Positions 1 to 12,062 of a stretch of DNA of 64,000 bases are shown here, one piece after another. Within the stretch, counting starts at the first letter, position 1; each line of letters opens with the position of its first letter. The notes beneath the pieces are model-generated. The model was not told where the DNA came from, did no database searches, and saw only the letters and a list, made by a program, of their open reading frames with translations. Source of the DNA: Arachnopeziza araneosa. Its lineage: Eukaryota; Ascomycota; Leotiomycetes; Helotiales; Arachnopezizaceae. The DNA lies in assembly GCA_003988855.1 (NCBI GenBank), contig QYAI01000090.1, positions 62,001 to 126,000 on the forward strand, read 5' to 3'. Made by a program: the position numbers and the translations under genes.

Positions 1-1420
1 CGATAGCTTTAAGTAGTTTGTAGAAGGTGTGGCGGTGTTGTCTGGCGCGGTGACGATGGGATCGAACGGGCGCGGGTGTTGTCGTAGTCTGCAGGAAGCG
101 TCTCTAAGAGCGTATGCAAAGCCAAAGCAGGAATGGTTAGCCATCGCAACAGTCTGCAAGTGGCGAGTGGGCTCCTTTATAATGAGAGAGCCAGCGTCTG
201 GCAGGTCCCAGGAAAAGGAGGAGAGCAGAGGATGAGGTAGGGGAGGTGGGTTTTTTTTTTTTTCGGTTTGTGAGGTGTAAGGCAGGACAGGGTAGGAGGA
301 GGGAAGAGGAGGAGGAGGGTAGGGGAAGCGGAAGCTAGCTTGCTCGCTCGCTAGCTGGGCTGGTGGTGGAGAAGGAAGGGGGAGGTGTTTTTATTTTTAT
401 TTTATTTTATTTTATTTTTTCCTTTTCTTTTCTTTCTGTCGAATCTGCTCAGATGGGGAAGCGAGTACAGATGCTGCAAGGTTGCCAGGTATCTGGTTGG
501 AAAGGATTGGGGATGGGGTTTCGCGGGTCCTAAGGAGGATGGGGCAGGCGAGCATAGGCGAGGCTTTAGGCGAGGTCGTGTGTGCGTGTGTGTGTGTGTG
601 TGTCTGTGTGCGAACCGTGTTTGGTGATGCGCCTGTGGCCTCTGAGATGAGCCTTGAAAGGGACTAGACGATGCANGACCCAGAAAGGTCTCCGGTGCTA
701 ATGCCAATGCTAATGCCAATGTCTCGCCAATTCATTCCCATCCTCATTCAGGCTTTGGCCTCCCCCCTCCCCCCTCCCCCCGGTCCTGCTGCTCCGATAC
801 CTGGTTAGGGAGGTCAACAGGTGGCCCATCTTGTCAGATCCATGGCGCCGGATGCAAGTCATCTCCAGGTTGGCCAGGGCCGGGCACAAAGCAAACGACA
901 TCTGCTTGCCGTCTNGTTTTTTTTCACTTGCGCGCCGTCGCAGGTGCAGGTGCAGATGCAGATGCAGATGGCGTGGTGTAAGCCGCAGTGGAAGAGCCCC
1001 AGGGAGCGCACCGTGGCTCGAGGACCGCCAGGCCAGCGATCGCTGAAGGCCCCCACTGGAGCATCGGCGGCCGTCCAACGCCTGTTAGGTAGCCAATTGA
1101 TCAGTGCTGGGCTGGGCTGCCCTTTTCTCTCCGGAATAGGCGCACGCTGGTGGCAGAAGCTCCGCAGCCAGGGCAGGATGTGGGAGGACGTGCTCTGGCT
1201 GGTGTAGCTGAAAACCACCAACGGTCGTGGGCGATCGATCAGGGCGGGAAGCAGGGCAGGCCAGGGCAGGCCAGGGCTTCGTCACCCTGCGCCCCCGGAT
1301 AGGCTGGACGACCCAGTGCAGTACTGCCCAATGAAATGATTTCTTGCCTATATCCCATTTCTCTCGTTGTCGCCGGCAGAGTATTGTTATTGCTTGCGAC
1401 CCTTCTGAATCCCGTCTCAT
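1..1420. other. Low-complexity, gene-free left edge
   Basis: I see no convincing coding sequence here. The stretch holds a GA-rich segment (about 270-340), a run of TTTTA units (about 388-420), a (TG)n microsatellite (about 578-606), C-rich CCCCCCT units (about 762-782) and GCAGAT repeats (about 940-970). Open frames are short, overlap on both strands and are made of simple repeats. Isolated N bases occur around 675 and 915. It resembles a long promoter or 5' leader of a gene lying beyond the left edge, but that gene is not visible. Confidence 0.6.
578..606. repeat. (TG)n microsatellite
   Basis: A run of alternating TG with two interruptions (GC and CT). It makes spurious CVCVCV-type peptides in two frames and Thr-His repeats on the other strand. 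Confidence 0.85.
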
Positions 1421-4400
1421 GGTGTGATCTTCAATACTGACCGGTCTGGTTCAGCTTGAGCTGTAGAGCGTCGTCGTCGTCACAGATGAGAGTGCACGTA
1501 AACTCAAGGGTAGCTGCATCTGGGAGCACAATGCGAGTCATGTTGGTCCTACGCAGTGCTACTCCTCGGTCCCCAATCCCAAGTTCTTGGGACAGNCTGT
1601 GTGAGGAGAACAGTGACAGTTTAGTCTTAGCATGTCTCCGCCCTCTGGCTCCCACAAACACACCATCTTTTCTTCTTTCGGCGGCCCACCGGCCTGGAGA
1701 CGATTCCCGGGCCAGGTCAAGTCCAGACATGAGACTCATCCTGCTCAGGTACATCGCACACGCTGTTCTGTTCTGGGGAAGAAGATCCAAGACCCGGACC
1801 AGGTAGCTGGGACCATTGGACGCACGACGCCTACCCGGAACGCCGTGCTTGGGAGGTCCCCTGGGGCCCGGGCAGTCTGACTCTGACGGTTATATCACCC
1901 CGATCCATGACTTTCGTCTCTGGGCCCGCCAGATGCGGTGTACATGTCTGACATGAGCAATCCATCACCTCTTGACCACCACNACCTCTCATCCGAGCTC
2001 GCCGAGCACAGGTATGAGGACGTCTTGGGCGTGCATCGGGATTAGTGGCGACCTTTGCCAGCTGAATTGTGGTTTAGGCTCACGATGCTGTGGCTGAAGA
2101 GGCTGACCATACGGAAGTCGTTGCGGAATAGGGTTTGGTGTGACAATATCATCCGCGCAAGAGAAGCAGCGCATCGAGCGGCTCTCACTCCTCACCACAA
2201 ATTATTGATCCATCACAGCATCATGCGATCATGGAATCGTCATTCTCGGCTCGCCCGAGCTGGTCGCAATAAAATCTCGACGCAGCTTCACCCTATCAGT
2301 TTTGCAAAGTTGCTGACTAGAAGGTTTTTCCGACGCGGGACAAGCCACAAAATTGAAAACTTCTTCGCGCATCTCGGCTTCGTCCGATGACTGGCCTTAA
2401 GTGGTCAAGACAACAGCAAGGCATATTAACCGCATACATATAGCAACCTCTCCAAAATAACACTTTTCAGGCAGGTGTTGGGATACCATCAAAGACAGTA
2501 ATATATTGGCAATAGCAGTTTCGCGGCGCCGGTGATATCATAGCAACTTTTCGGCTAGTGCCTTTTACGCTTGGCTCCTCTGATCCAATCACTTCACCAT
2601 CTTCACTTCCTTCCCATTCGTTCCATCTTACAAGTCGCCGATCTGGACGCTCTACACGCCAGGTAACCCTCACAGCTCTGGGTGGATCCGACTGCTAACC
2701 CCTAGAACATTCCATTCTGAATTTTCCTTCACCGTGCTGCTCCCATTTACTGAGCTGCCATTTCGAATTCCCACGAGGAGAGCACAAGATCCTGCAAGAA
2801 GTTCCGCGACGTGATCAAGATCTTGTCATCCCATCTTGCGATGTCGCTCCTCGGCACAGGCTCACCTTCTGTACGACCACCACTCCTGCGGTACGCAAGC
2901 CGATCTTAGGGATCTGGAGGAACGTATGGTGGTACTGATATGCCTCGTTAGAGTTAGGCCTTCTGGACGGCCCTCTGGTTCCTTAATTGCGCGTAGAGCG
3001 GCTTCTTCCCAATGGGGAAAGTTCAAGATGCTGGCTTGTATACTTTGGAACCTGCCACCCAGTGTCAAATGATTGTACAACGGATGCTCCTCCGGATGGG
3101 ATATTCACACCAGGTGCCAGAATCGACCCTCTCGGCACTTTCAGAGAAGATCCCATTGGGCCAGACCACTCTGAACCTCCTGCGGCGAGGAATGTTGACC
3201 GCCAGAGGAGGAGATAATTCTGTAATGGCACGATATCTGCTTTGCCAACCAACGTCTCGACTCAAACCGTCATTTATCTATCAATTCCTGCGTCCAGGAC
3301 CCCCATTGGGTGCAGATAGAGATGCTGCGAGCTTCATTCCACGAATGTAAAACCCATCGAAGAATCGGGTCTCCGATACATGTTGTCCGCCTTACCAATC
3401 ATGCTCCTCGCCTTATTCAAGAAACAATATCAATAGACTCACCGCATTCACGCATTTCTTTTTCAATCATACCCTATGGCCCAATCAGTTGCCTTCCCGC
3501 CAACCTTGCACCCGTTGAAAATAATAAATATTGAGCCAGAAGCCTCCTCGAGGTTCCCATTTGCTGCAGCGTGCGAAGCGAGCTCCCCCTTAGCAAACGA
3601 ATCCACTCGATCCATTGTCGGCATGAATGAAAACAATAATTGCGTCATAGTCGCCAGTTCCCTCCTGCAAGATTGGATCGTAGGGGGCCGCCCACACAAG
3701 ACCTCAGCCGCACAAGGGTATGTCTCTCTTCTGTTCTTCTTCAGCCTTGCAGGGCGGCACAGCGAGTGGCTGTGCGGGTCGAGCTCCTGTTGTTGAGCTG
3801 AGCAAACGGCCCAATGAGCGAAGCGACAAGCGCATTCGCCACAGACGAGCTTCCTCTCCTTTCTCCCTCTCCATCCACACTTCAATCTCACTTGAAATTG
3901 ATCTTCAACAGCATTACACAAGCTCTCACCCACTCCAGCCCTCTCGGTGCTTCATTCAGGCCCGTTGATCCAACATGTCTTTGATATCCCCATCTGAATC
4001 CATCTCCGAAGGACAGATTTCCATTCTGCTCAGCGCAGCTGAGCTGCTGCATGCATCATGCGCCTCGCTAAAAATGTGGCGTCGAGCTCCTCGGCCCTGT
4101 GGCTGAAGAGAGTGGTCGTCGCGGCACTATCAGCAGCGTCATATCCTTCCCGTTACATCTGGAAAAAAAAAAAGGGTCGGACGATGGTCTCACCTCTGGG
4201 TTTATAGAATGCCCGTCTCAGCTCTCGTCGATAGGACGAGCATGAGAGAAGGCAGACGTCGAATCACGGTGGGAAAAGCCGCGACCACACACACGCGAGC
4301 AACAGTTTTGAGAAGAGAAGCAGAGTTGCAGAAAATTGATACTTCCTGCCGTCCATGGATGAGTCTTGAGCGAATGACCCCCTGGGCTGGGACCGCAAGA

Positions 4401-6021
4401 TTCCCGAGTCTGCCTCCCGTCCAGACGGGACAGTCTTCTCGTCACATTAAGGCTGGATCGGCCGGTACTCCCAATCCATCATCCACCCACCTGCCGCCGC
4501 TAGTGCTCGTAAATCGTTAGACCCAACAGACGGGATCCCGCATTGCATTGCAGTTCGATGCATCTCCAACGTTGACCCAGATCTCACAGACCCCCCGCGT
4601 GGAAGCGGTGAGCAGCGAGCCGTGGAGCCACTCCGGGCGACAGGCAGATGGGAAGAGACTCTCTGCATCCTGTGCTCTCCTCGCCGTGTGTGGCGGGAGT
4701 ATCGATGGGAGAAGCTCCACGTGGAGCAAATCGCTGATCGGTTCGGGACGGAAGACGGGGGGGAGCGGTGAGACATCTCCTGCCTGCCTGGATGGCACCT
4801 ACTTGCATTGGGGAGCACCTATGGGCCGGTGGGCAGGTGCTCGCTGCTGCGGGAGCATACGGAAACACCAATGGAAACTGCAGAACGCCTTCGATGGAGA
4901 CTTCTTCTGCACACCTGCAAGGTTGCCAAGTTGATGAAGCCGCCCTCCTGTGGCTCATAGCGGACCAGATATTGCATTAGCGCTCCGGAACCACTCGGTC
5001 TCTGTCCCCTTCTCTCATCGTCTGGTATGGAACCGTCTAGGTCTCTATCGAGAGCCTGGTCCGTAAAAAATATGTGCTGGGGGAGAGGGAGGAAAACATC
5101 TACTAGCGTCTCGACTAACGTCGGAGAGACTCGTCAACCATCAACTCAGCCGAAGTGTTTCTGGAAAGTCCCAGGCCGAGAAGATGCTCATGCAGCAGCT
5201 GTCATGGAGATCCATTGGGAGCTGGCAGTCGGATTGTCTCATTGTAATCTCAGCAGCAGGATTCGTCATACCCGCATCAGCGACTTGACACCCTATCAGC
5301 CCCCCTCCGATATACAAAGGCCTCCGCACCGCGAAGGACGAGATGGCTGCTCGTCGTGCGGACGAGCACTTGATCAAGGTGACTGGTGCTGTTCCAACGA
5401 CGGTGGCTCAATATTGGAGGGCTGGGAATCGTAGAGCGGCAGAAGTTTCCCAGGCATTGCGTAGCGCAGGATAATCATCCCAAAAATCCTTTGTCCGGTG
5501 GAATCCATCTCGATCATGCGCAGCGCTTTTTTGCAAATCCAATATCTTTGAGTCAGTGGGAGTGCCTGCCCTGCGAGGCTCGTTGCCCACGAGAGTCTCG
5601 GCACCCAATGAGCCCAGCAGCGCGTTTCGTGCAAGGAATCGTGGCTCGATCGACTATCCATGCTTCTTACACTGATACCGATACACTGAACCGCCCTCAT
5701 GCTCCCTCCTCGAATATGGGTGAACCGGGAGAGCCTGCGAGGATCGAGAAGCCGGACTCTCAGTACCCGCTCTATTGCCTGCTCGAAATTTTTTTTGGGA
5801 CTTTTCATGGATTCAATAGTCTAGATAGAAGATTGATTAATCCCATCCAGATGATTCTAGCCTGTAAGCCTATCTGTCGTGCGAGCAGAGAGAGGAGAGA
5901 GGAGAGTGGAGTGAACTGAATTGAACTGCGAGCCATCCCATCGCAGGCGCCGTGACGCCGCCAGACCACACACACACATGCAAAGCCCAGAATGCCTGCC
6001 TGCCCATCTCCCATCTTCCCT
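1421..6021. other. Intergenic region, no gene recognised
   Basis: About 4.6 kb without a frame that looks like a fungal protein. The longest open frames (around 3463-3933 minus and 5386-5919 plus) have arbitrary composition, no recognisable motif and no credible splice partners. CT-rich tracts are frequent. N bases occur around 1596 and 1983. It may hold UTR or noncoding transcripts, but nothing in the sequence establishes that. Confidence 0.5.
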
Positions 6022-6176
6022 CTCGCACAATGCGTATGTGAGTGTCCTGATTCTGCCATGATGGACTTGAGGATTGCAACTGAGTTGCTATTCTTCCCTC
6101 CTCGCACAATTCGTATGTGATTGTCCTGTTCTACTATGATGATTCGAGTCTTGCAACCGAGTTGCTATTCTGTCCT
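6022..6176. repeat. Imperfect 79-bp tandem duplication
   Basis: Two adjacent copies begin with CTCGCACAAT at 6022 and 6101. Each runs through a CGTATGTGA-type segment, TGTCCTG, ATGATG, TTGCAAC and GAGTTGCTATTCT. The second copy is a few bases shorter and carries scattered substitutions, so the duplication is not very recent. It lies in gene-free DNA. Confidence 0.85.
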
Positions 6177-8711
6177 ACCTACATATCCTAGGTATCTTCA
6201 CCCTACTCACGTCTCTACAATGAAAGCTAATCAGTCCGTAGCTTGCGAGTAGACCGCCAGAGCCGCTAACGACATGTCGTTCCTCCCCTAAACGCTCACC
6301 ACGCCTGCCTGCCCTGCGCGATGTGCTCTAGACAGACACTGCTCACAAAGTCCTACCACTCATTGCCTCAACCTCCCACCGTCCCTCGCTCGTGAAGGTG
6401 CCTACCTCCTCACTCCCAACGCCGAGAACGGCTTGAGGGCAATACTGGTCTGGCTCGCTTTGCTATCCGCGTTGTGTGGACGGACTCCTGCCGAGTGAGT
6501 GGAAAGTTGACGCCAGTGACCTCCTCTCGCAGCGAGGTAGCGCGGCATGTCGAGGTCTGGCAACGCGAGATGCAGCTTGTCACTCTGCGTATTGGTATCA
6601 TCGGGTATTGCTGTCGCTGTTGTTGCTACTAGAGTTGCTGCAGAGGAAACCGCTGCTGTTCAGGATTGGGTGGTACTGTTGACAGAGCTGTGATGGCTGA
6701 GATGATTGTCGATAAAGACAACGTTGTTCCTAGTGAGGAAATTGCTGAAGGTACCTAGGCAGGCTGTTGCGGTTGCGGAAAGTCGTCTACATATCCTTCC
6801 GTGCTGCCGGGCCATGCGTCGCTCTCCGAAGTTGGAGACTGGTCATCCGGACGTATCCTCCCTCTGCTAATTTGTACCGCATGGGGTTTAAGTCCCAGGT
6901 AGGCTTAAAGCGTGGCAGGTTGTCTCGTCTCAAGAAGTCAAGGGACCTAGGTTCGATGATGTTGTAAGGTGTTGACGGGGACCCGAAGTCGCGCTGGGAG
7001 ACCGCTTTATAGAGATATAGTTACAGCACATGAATGGATTTACGATTGTACAACTTTATGTTATGTTTACGCGACTCTTGAGAATATTGAGCATGGACTA
7101 TGGACGCTTTAGAGAGGGCAATTGCTGTCTACCTGGCTGCATAATGCCCTCTGGATTATCTTCCGATATATCACAACGAGAGTGCTTGATTCAAGAATCA
7201 AATCCTAGATAGGAAAGATGGCAACCACTACTCTTATACTATCAATAAAATGGTAGCGTGAGGCTGGTCTTGGTAATCTGATCAGAGAATTGCTATTCAG
7301 ATGGGTTGAGGTGTTGATCGAGCCCAACCTCCTTCCTCCTATTTCGCAATGCTATCAATACCTATTGTCTACCAAAAGAAGAGGTATCATTACCAACTCG
7401 ACCAAGTCTTATGTTGAAGTGATGATATATCTACCACCAACCGTTCGTTCCTGTGATGGGACATCCGATAATCCAACTGATCCACGATGGACAATCGCAT
7501 TGAACGAAACATGTTCTTCTGCTCATGCACACGGAAAGAATCCACGATGTCCATGCATTCTATTCTCTCATGATCAAGATCGGCAAGAAAATCCAGGGGA
7601 AATAACGTGGAGAAAGTCAATCGTCCTGCTCGTCGTAGAAATCTAAACGTGCCATCACGGTTGCAAGGAGTAGGCATGCCATGTACAGCTGGTCTCCGCT
7701 ATCAGCAAGTAGAGGCACGGTGGAACACTCAGACCCTACCTACTTCTGAAAAAAGATTGAGAGTCTTTTTCTAGGGATCGAATAAGTTCAACACTGGAGC
7801 ATCATCTACAAAAAGAACCAAGTGGTGGATTATCAACGCCAAAGCTGATCTGTAGATTTCACTCGCACCTCTCATCGAGCGATTATGATTGTCCATAGTT
7901 TGAGGCCTATCCTATTTCTGAGCACACAGACGGAATGTAGCACGTCAATCGCATCCTGACGTCCTTCGCTGGTGTAAATGAAGTTTTCGGTCATGTTGTT
8001 GATACCTCGATGAAATCTACCATAAGCCGGCGAGAAACTGAGGAGAAGTCTACACCCTCCTCCATACTGCCCCTACCTCATCGGGCATGGTAGTGTTGAG
8101 TGAGAGTAGCGTTGTGTTATTCTTAGCCCATTGCTCAACCTTGAAATCCTCGAAACATCTCTGAGTCTGTAATCATGAAAATAGGGTTGGTGACGTCTCC
8201 ATTCCTCTGCGGCGCATTCAAATTACACCATATTTTTCGTGAGGCTGATGGTTCTCCTTGCTCGCACGCGTTCTTGCAAATCCACCTCGTTGATACAAGA
8301 TACCAAATTCTATCAGAATTCGAGCCATGGTAGATGGCGGAACATCAACTGTCACCAGTGTCTGTACAGAAATATATTTAAGAGTTCTGATATATTGCTA
8401 TCCATGTTACAGATAATGATTAAAGTATAGATAACGTCGAGTATATGGTACAGTTTATTTCTAGATATCATATACTCTCTACCTACTGTAATACTGAGTT
8501 AAACCTGTATATGCGTACTAATAGCAGGAGCTCACCCTGCTACCTACCTAGGTATTAAAGTTAAATCACGTGCTAAAATCGCTTATGCTCGCTTGCTGTG
8601 GCTATGCATGACTGCGCCTCATCTTGAGAAACTCGAAAATTCATCTTAACCAAATCTTCCCTGCTTTCTAGAGGCCCGATATCCAGCTTACATTTCGCTG
8701 TTATAACCAAG
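6177..8711. other. Intergenic region upstream of the first HET gene
   Basis: No gene is recognised. The stretch turns AT-rich towards 8400-8560. A CACGTG hexamer lies at 8567-8572, about 140 bp before the start codon of the HET gene, and a CTACCTACCTAGG stretch lies just upstream of it. Open frames of about 118 codons (7290-7646 plus) and 95 codons (7390-7677 minus) overlap on opposite strands and neither resembles a known family; they may be decayed coding DNA or chance. Confidence 0.5.
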
Positions 8712-11288
8712 ATGACTGACGAGGAGCATCCTCTTCTTCCAGAACACACCGAGCAGCCTTACGAAAGAGTATCATACGATGAGATCAGTAAACTCGGCGA
8801 TTTAGAGAACGGCCTCGAGTTCCAAATCGCCATCGATTCCCTCGCAACAGGCAATCTCGAACCTCTCAGACTCCACCTTGCCAGACTGGAAGGTCTAGAT
8901 CCCGCGATGGCCCAGCTCGTCTCACATGAGTTCAACTTGGACCAAGCGCCAGCGGGCACCAAACTCAGTTTCGTCGGCGAGCTTGATCAAATTGGCGGAC
9001 CTGGCTCAGAGCTCGCATCCAAAACTATCTTGCCTGCAAGAATCGTGTTGGATCTCCCAGGTGCTGCGTATGAATACCAGGCCCTTCATGTAGAGCTGAA
9101 TGAGATACGGCTCTTGCGTCTTGGGCCAAAGGATGAGAGAGATGCTCATCATGGCTTCGAAATCAACACGTTTGCATTGGAAACGGCACCTAGCTTTCAT
9201 GCGCTGTCTTATGTTTGGGGTAATCCGGAGAGGATGATGCCGTTACCTTGTAATGGCAAGACGGTTATGATCACGCAGAATTTATTCCGTGGCATTGAGA
9301 GGTTCTTTGAGAGGTTTCCAGAAGTCTGGATCTGGGCTGACGGCATCTGTATTAATCAAGACGATGTGGTTGAGCGGGGATCGCAGGTTCAGATCATGGG
9401 TGAGATTTACTCGAAAGCTGCTTTGGTTGTTGCTCATACTGGCCACTTTCAGTATAAGCTTATGAGCAAGTCAGGGAAAGAATCGTCTGAACAAGAAATC
9501 ATTACAGCTGAACTAGAACAATTGCAACTGAATGAGGATCCGGTGGACGGTGAGCTGCAGCAGCTTAATTCCACTGCCCCAACAGAAGATGACAAACCTC
9601 TTGCTGTCCTGAGGGAAAAGAGCGATACACCCACAACTCCAACAGGAGATGGCGATTCAGCCCAACCAGCCATAAGTCTTATGAACTACATGTCCCGTAT
9701 GTGGTCATTCGAAGACGACTACTCCCTCACCAAAGCGACCGACTGGTCAAAACATCCACTCCCAGAAACATTTCAAATATGGCAAAGACTATTCAACTTT
9801 TGGAACGAAGATTGGTTCTACAGATCCTGGGTTCTTCAAGAAGCCGTACTAGGGCAAAAGGTGATTTTGCTTGTGGACGATGCGGCATGCAGTCTGGATT
9901 TTGTGATGCAGTTCTGGGAGAGGGCGAAGAAAAGAGATACACCCGAGATCTTAAGACATGGCCCACTGGCTGATGAGTACGCAAGGATTTTACATCTAAG
10001 TCCTGTAACTGCGATGAAAGTTCTTCGGGACATCAAACATCCGCAACCAGAAGCCGCCCAGAAGAACGACGAATCAACAGAGGAAGGCGAGGCGAATGTA
10101 CGTGAAGTGACGAAAGACAAATCTAAATCAACTCTTCTCGATCTTTTAGCATTCTCAAGAATAGATCTAGCATCTGACCCGAGAGACAAAATCTACTCTC
10201 TTCTTGGTCTTGCCTCCGCTGATCCTATAGCACAATCTATTGTCCCAGATTATTCCTCGTCAAATACAGCTGCTCTCTTATATCAAGAGATCGCAAAGAA
10301 GATAATAAATGCAGGTTTAGGCCCTGAGCTTCTCCAGTACTCTGGAATTGACCATGAGATAATCGATCTTCCCTCATGGGCACCCGATTGGTCTCATCAG
10401 TCAAGATCTACTCTGCACCCTCATCTTTATGACGCTTCCGGCTCATCAGTCCCCCATTTCGGCTTCTCTAAATCTCGTTCGCGAAAGCTCAAGGTTCGTG
10501 GCGTAGCTCTAGACACAATCCGCTGGAATGCTATGCCCTGGCGCTACTACGACCTCTTGCTATCCCCCGAAAAATATCAATTCGCGCCTTTCAAGGAAAA
10601 TATGGAAAAAGGCTACCCCCCTTTTAGCGATGAAGACTGCCGCTGTGTAATCCGAGATCTAGCCAAGCATGGCCAGGCAGAATATGCGAAGATCCACGAC
10701 GATGAAGAACCCGACATAGCACTTGCGAGAACCCTAGTCTGTGATATAACCTGGCGCAACTCGCGAGCTTCTTCAGACTCCTCATTCGCAGAGAGCTGGC
10801 AAGCTTTCCAAACGCTCTATTCTGTCGGTCCAGAGGAAGACACACCCTCGGATGCGAGAATCCATAAATCTGGTATCTTTCACTGGGTTTGCGATCATAT
10901 CACTCCGGAAGAAGAAGCAAATTTGAGGCGTAAGTCATGGCCCTTCGAGGTCGCCATGCAGAATGCACATAAGGGACGCAGATTCTGTGTGACGAGTGAG
11001 AATGGTTGGATGTGTACGACGCCTTACAATGCTGAGAGAGGTGACGTACTTGTCTTGTTTGAGGGGTGCAAGACGCCATTTATACTGAGAGAAAAGGGAG
11101 AAGGTAAAGACTTCGTGATTGTGGGTGACGTCTATGTCCATGGGATTATGGATGGAGAAACTATTGTTAAAGTGCAGGAGGGAGAGGTAGCAGATGATGA
11201 GATTAGTATCGATGGAAATGGAGAAGGGTTTGCCGTGAGAATCGGAGAGGGTCACTATGGAAAGTTTCGAGACTTTCGCATCTCCTGA
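8712..11288 (+). CDS. HET domain protein, intact, single exon
   Basis: A predicted heterokaryon-incompatibility (HET) domain protein of 858 residues with no intron. The HET domain starts near residue 161 with the hallmark FHALSYVWGNP, followed by WIWADGICINQDD. It is interrupted by a low-complexity acidic insert (about residues 245-330) and resumes with WFYRSWVLQE. The distal hallmarks DPRDKIYSLLGL and LPSWAPDWS follow. The C-terminal block typical of large HET proteins is complete (a GD-VLVLFEGC-PFILR block, then VGDVYVHGIMDGE). HET proteins trigger cell death on allorecognition in ascomycetes; the partner or allele that activates this one cannot be deduced. The start is the first ATG of the frame, about 140 bp after a CACGTG hexamer. 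Upstream is the long gene-free region and downstream is a membrane protein gene on the same strand. Confidence 0.93.
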   Translation: MTDEEHPLLPEHTEQPYERVSYDEISKLGDLENGLEFQIAIDSLATGNLEPLRLHLARLEGLDPAMAQLVSHEFNLDQAPAGTKLSFVGELDQIGGPGSELASKTILPARIVLDLPGAAYEYQALHVELNEIRLLRLGPKDERDAHHGFEINTFALETAPSFHALSYVWGNPERMMPLPCNGKTVMITQNLFRGIERFFERFPEVWIWADGICINQDDVVERGSQVQIMGEIYSKAALVVAHTGHFQYKLMSKSGKESSEQEIITAELEQLQLNEDPVDGELQQLNSTAPTEDDKPLAVLREKSDTPTTPTGDGDSAQPAISLMNYMSRMWSFEDDYSLTKATDWSKHPLPETFQIWQRLFNFWNEDWFYRSWVLQEAVLGQKVILLVDDAACSLDFVMQFWERAKKRDTPEILRHGPLADEYARILHLSPVTAMKVLRDIKHPQPEAAQKNDESTEEGEANVREVTKDKSKSTLLDLLAFSRIDLASDPRDKIYSLLGLASADPIAQSIVPDYSSSNTAALLYQEIAKKIINAGLGPELLQYSGIDHEIIDLPSWAPDWSHQSRSTLHPHLYDASGSSVPHFGFSKSRSRKLKVRGVALDTIRWNAMPWRYYDLLLSPEKYQFAPFKENMEKGYPPFSDEDCRCVIRDLAKHGQAEYAKIHDDEEPDIALARTLVCDITWRNSRASSDSSFAESWQAFQTLYSVGPEEDTPSDARIHKSGIFHWVCDHITPEEEANLRRKSWPFEVAMQNAHKGRRFCVTSENGWMCTTPYNAERGDVLVLFEGCKTPFILREKGEGKDFVIVGDVYVHGIMDGETIVKVQEGEVADDEISIDGNGEGFAVRIGEGHYGKFRDFRIS

Positions 11289-12062
11289 GATAGCAAAATC
11301 AGAAGTCGGCATGTTTCCAAATGAACGTCGTCAGGTCAATCGCTGGTCAAATTGACATGACAGTCTGGCGGTGATGATCAGTTCTTGAACTTCTCCTGGT
11401 GAAAAATACCCCGAAAGGGAGTGTCCGAAAGGAGTGAAGAATTAGGACATACCCAATAGTTATGCGTCTTTCGAAAGCTGACATTTATTCCTTTTCGCCG
11501 GATTGATTCTTGGGTCCCGCAACGTTTCGTTCCTAAACTTTGAGCTTTTCGATCAGGCATGAATGTTGCAGTTTACGCCGTAAGCACTGCCACTTTCCAG
11601 GGTTCGCCGTATCTTGATACGTCAATTGACGGTTGACGTTCCCCGAGCAAGCCAGTCAGCGCCGTCGCATAAAGTCCTGAGCCCAAGCTGCCCTGAGAAG
11701 CTGCTGCCTACTAAGACATCCGACGCCACGAATTTAATCTATCGGCCCACATGGTGTGTTTACATCGCCGGCGTGGCCCTCTTCGGCCAACGCGAAAGGT
11801 AAAGAAGCGTGTCCTGCACGTCAGCCCTATCCATGATCCAGTCGGATCGCCCTCAGCCCTGAAACTGGCATGTCTCTCCATTGACCAAGATAGCATTTCT
11901 CGAACGTGCGGGAAATTTTCAGCCACTGTTTCGGACTCGATGCATATCATACCTTCCTCTTTCAGATCTTGAGACATCATGGAAAACACTCATCTTAATG
12001 TATAGAAATCCCGTATTTGCACGTTAGGCTTTCTCAATCTTTTCCCTTCAAAAAAATGCTAG
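11289..12062. other. Intergenic, nothing recognised
   Basis: About 770 bp between the HET gene and the membrane protein gene. It contains only short, overlapping open frames without motifs. It presumably holds the HET terminator and the downstream promoter, but I see no specific signal. Confidence 0.5.

Noticed and set aside
385..1207. Overlapping open frames on both strands around 385-1207
   Set aside because: They are translations of T-rich, (TG)n and GCAGAT repeats and contain N bases; no domain or splice logic.
3463..3933. 156-codon minus-strand open frame
   Set aside because: Cys-rich but irregular composition, no family resemblance, overlapped by equally open frames on the other strand.
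5386..5919. 177-codon plus-strand open frame
   Set aside because: No motif, antisense frames of similar length; composition looks like noncoding GC-neutral DNA.
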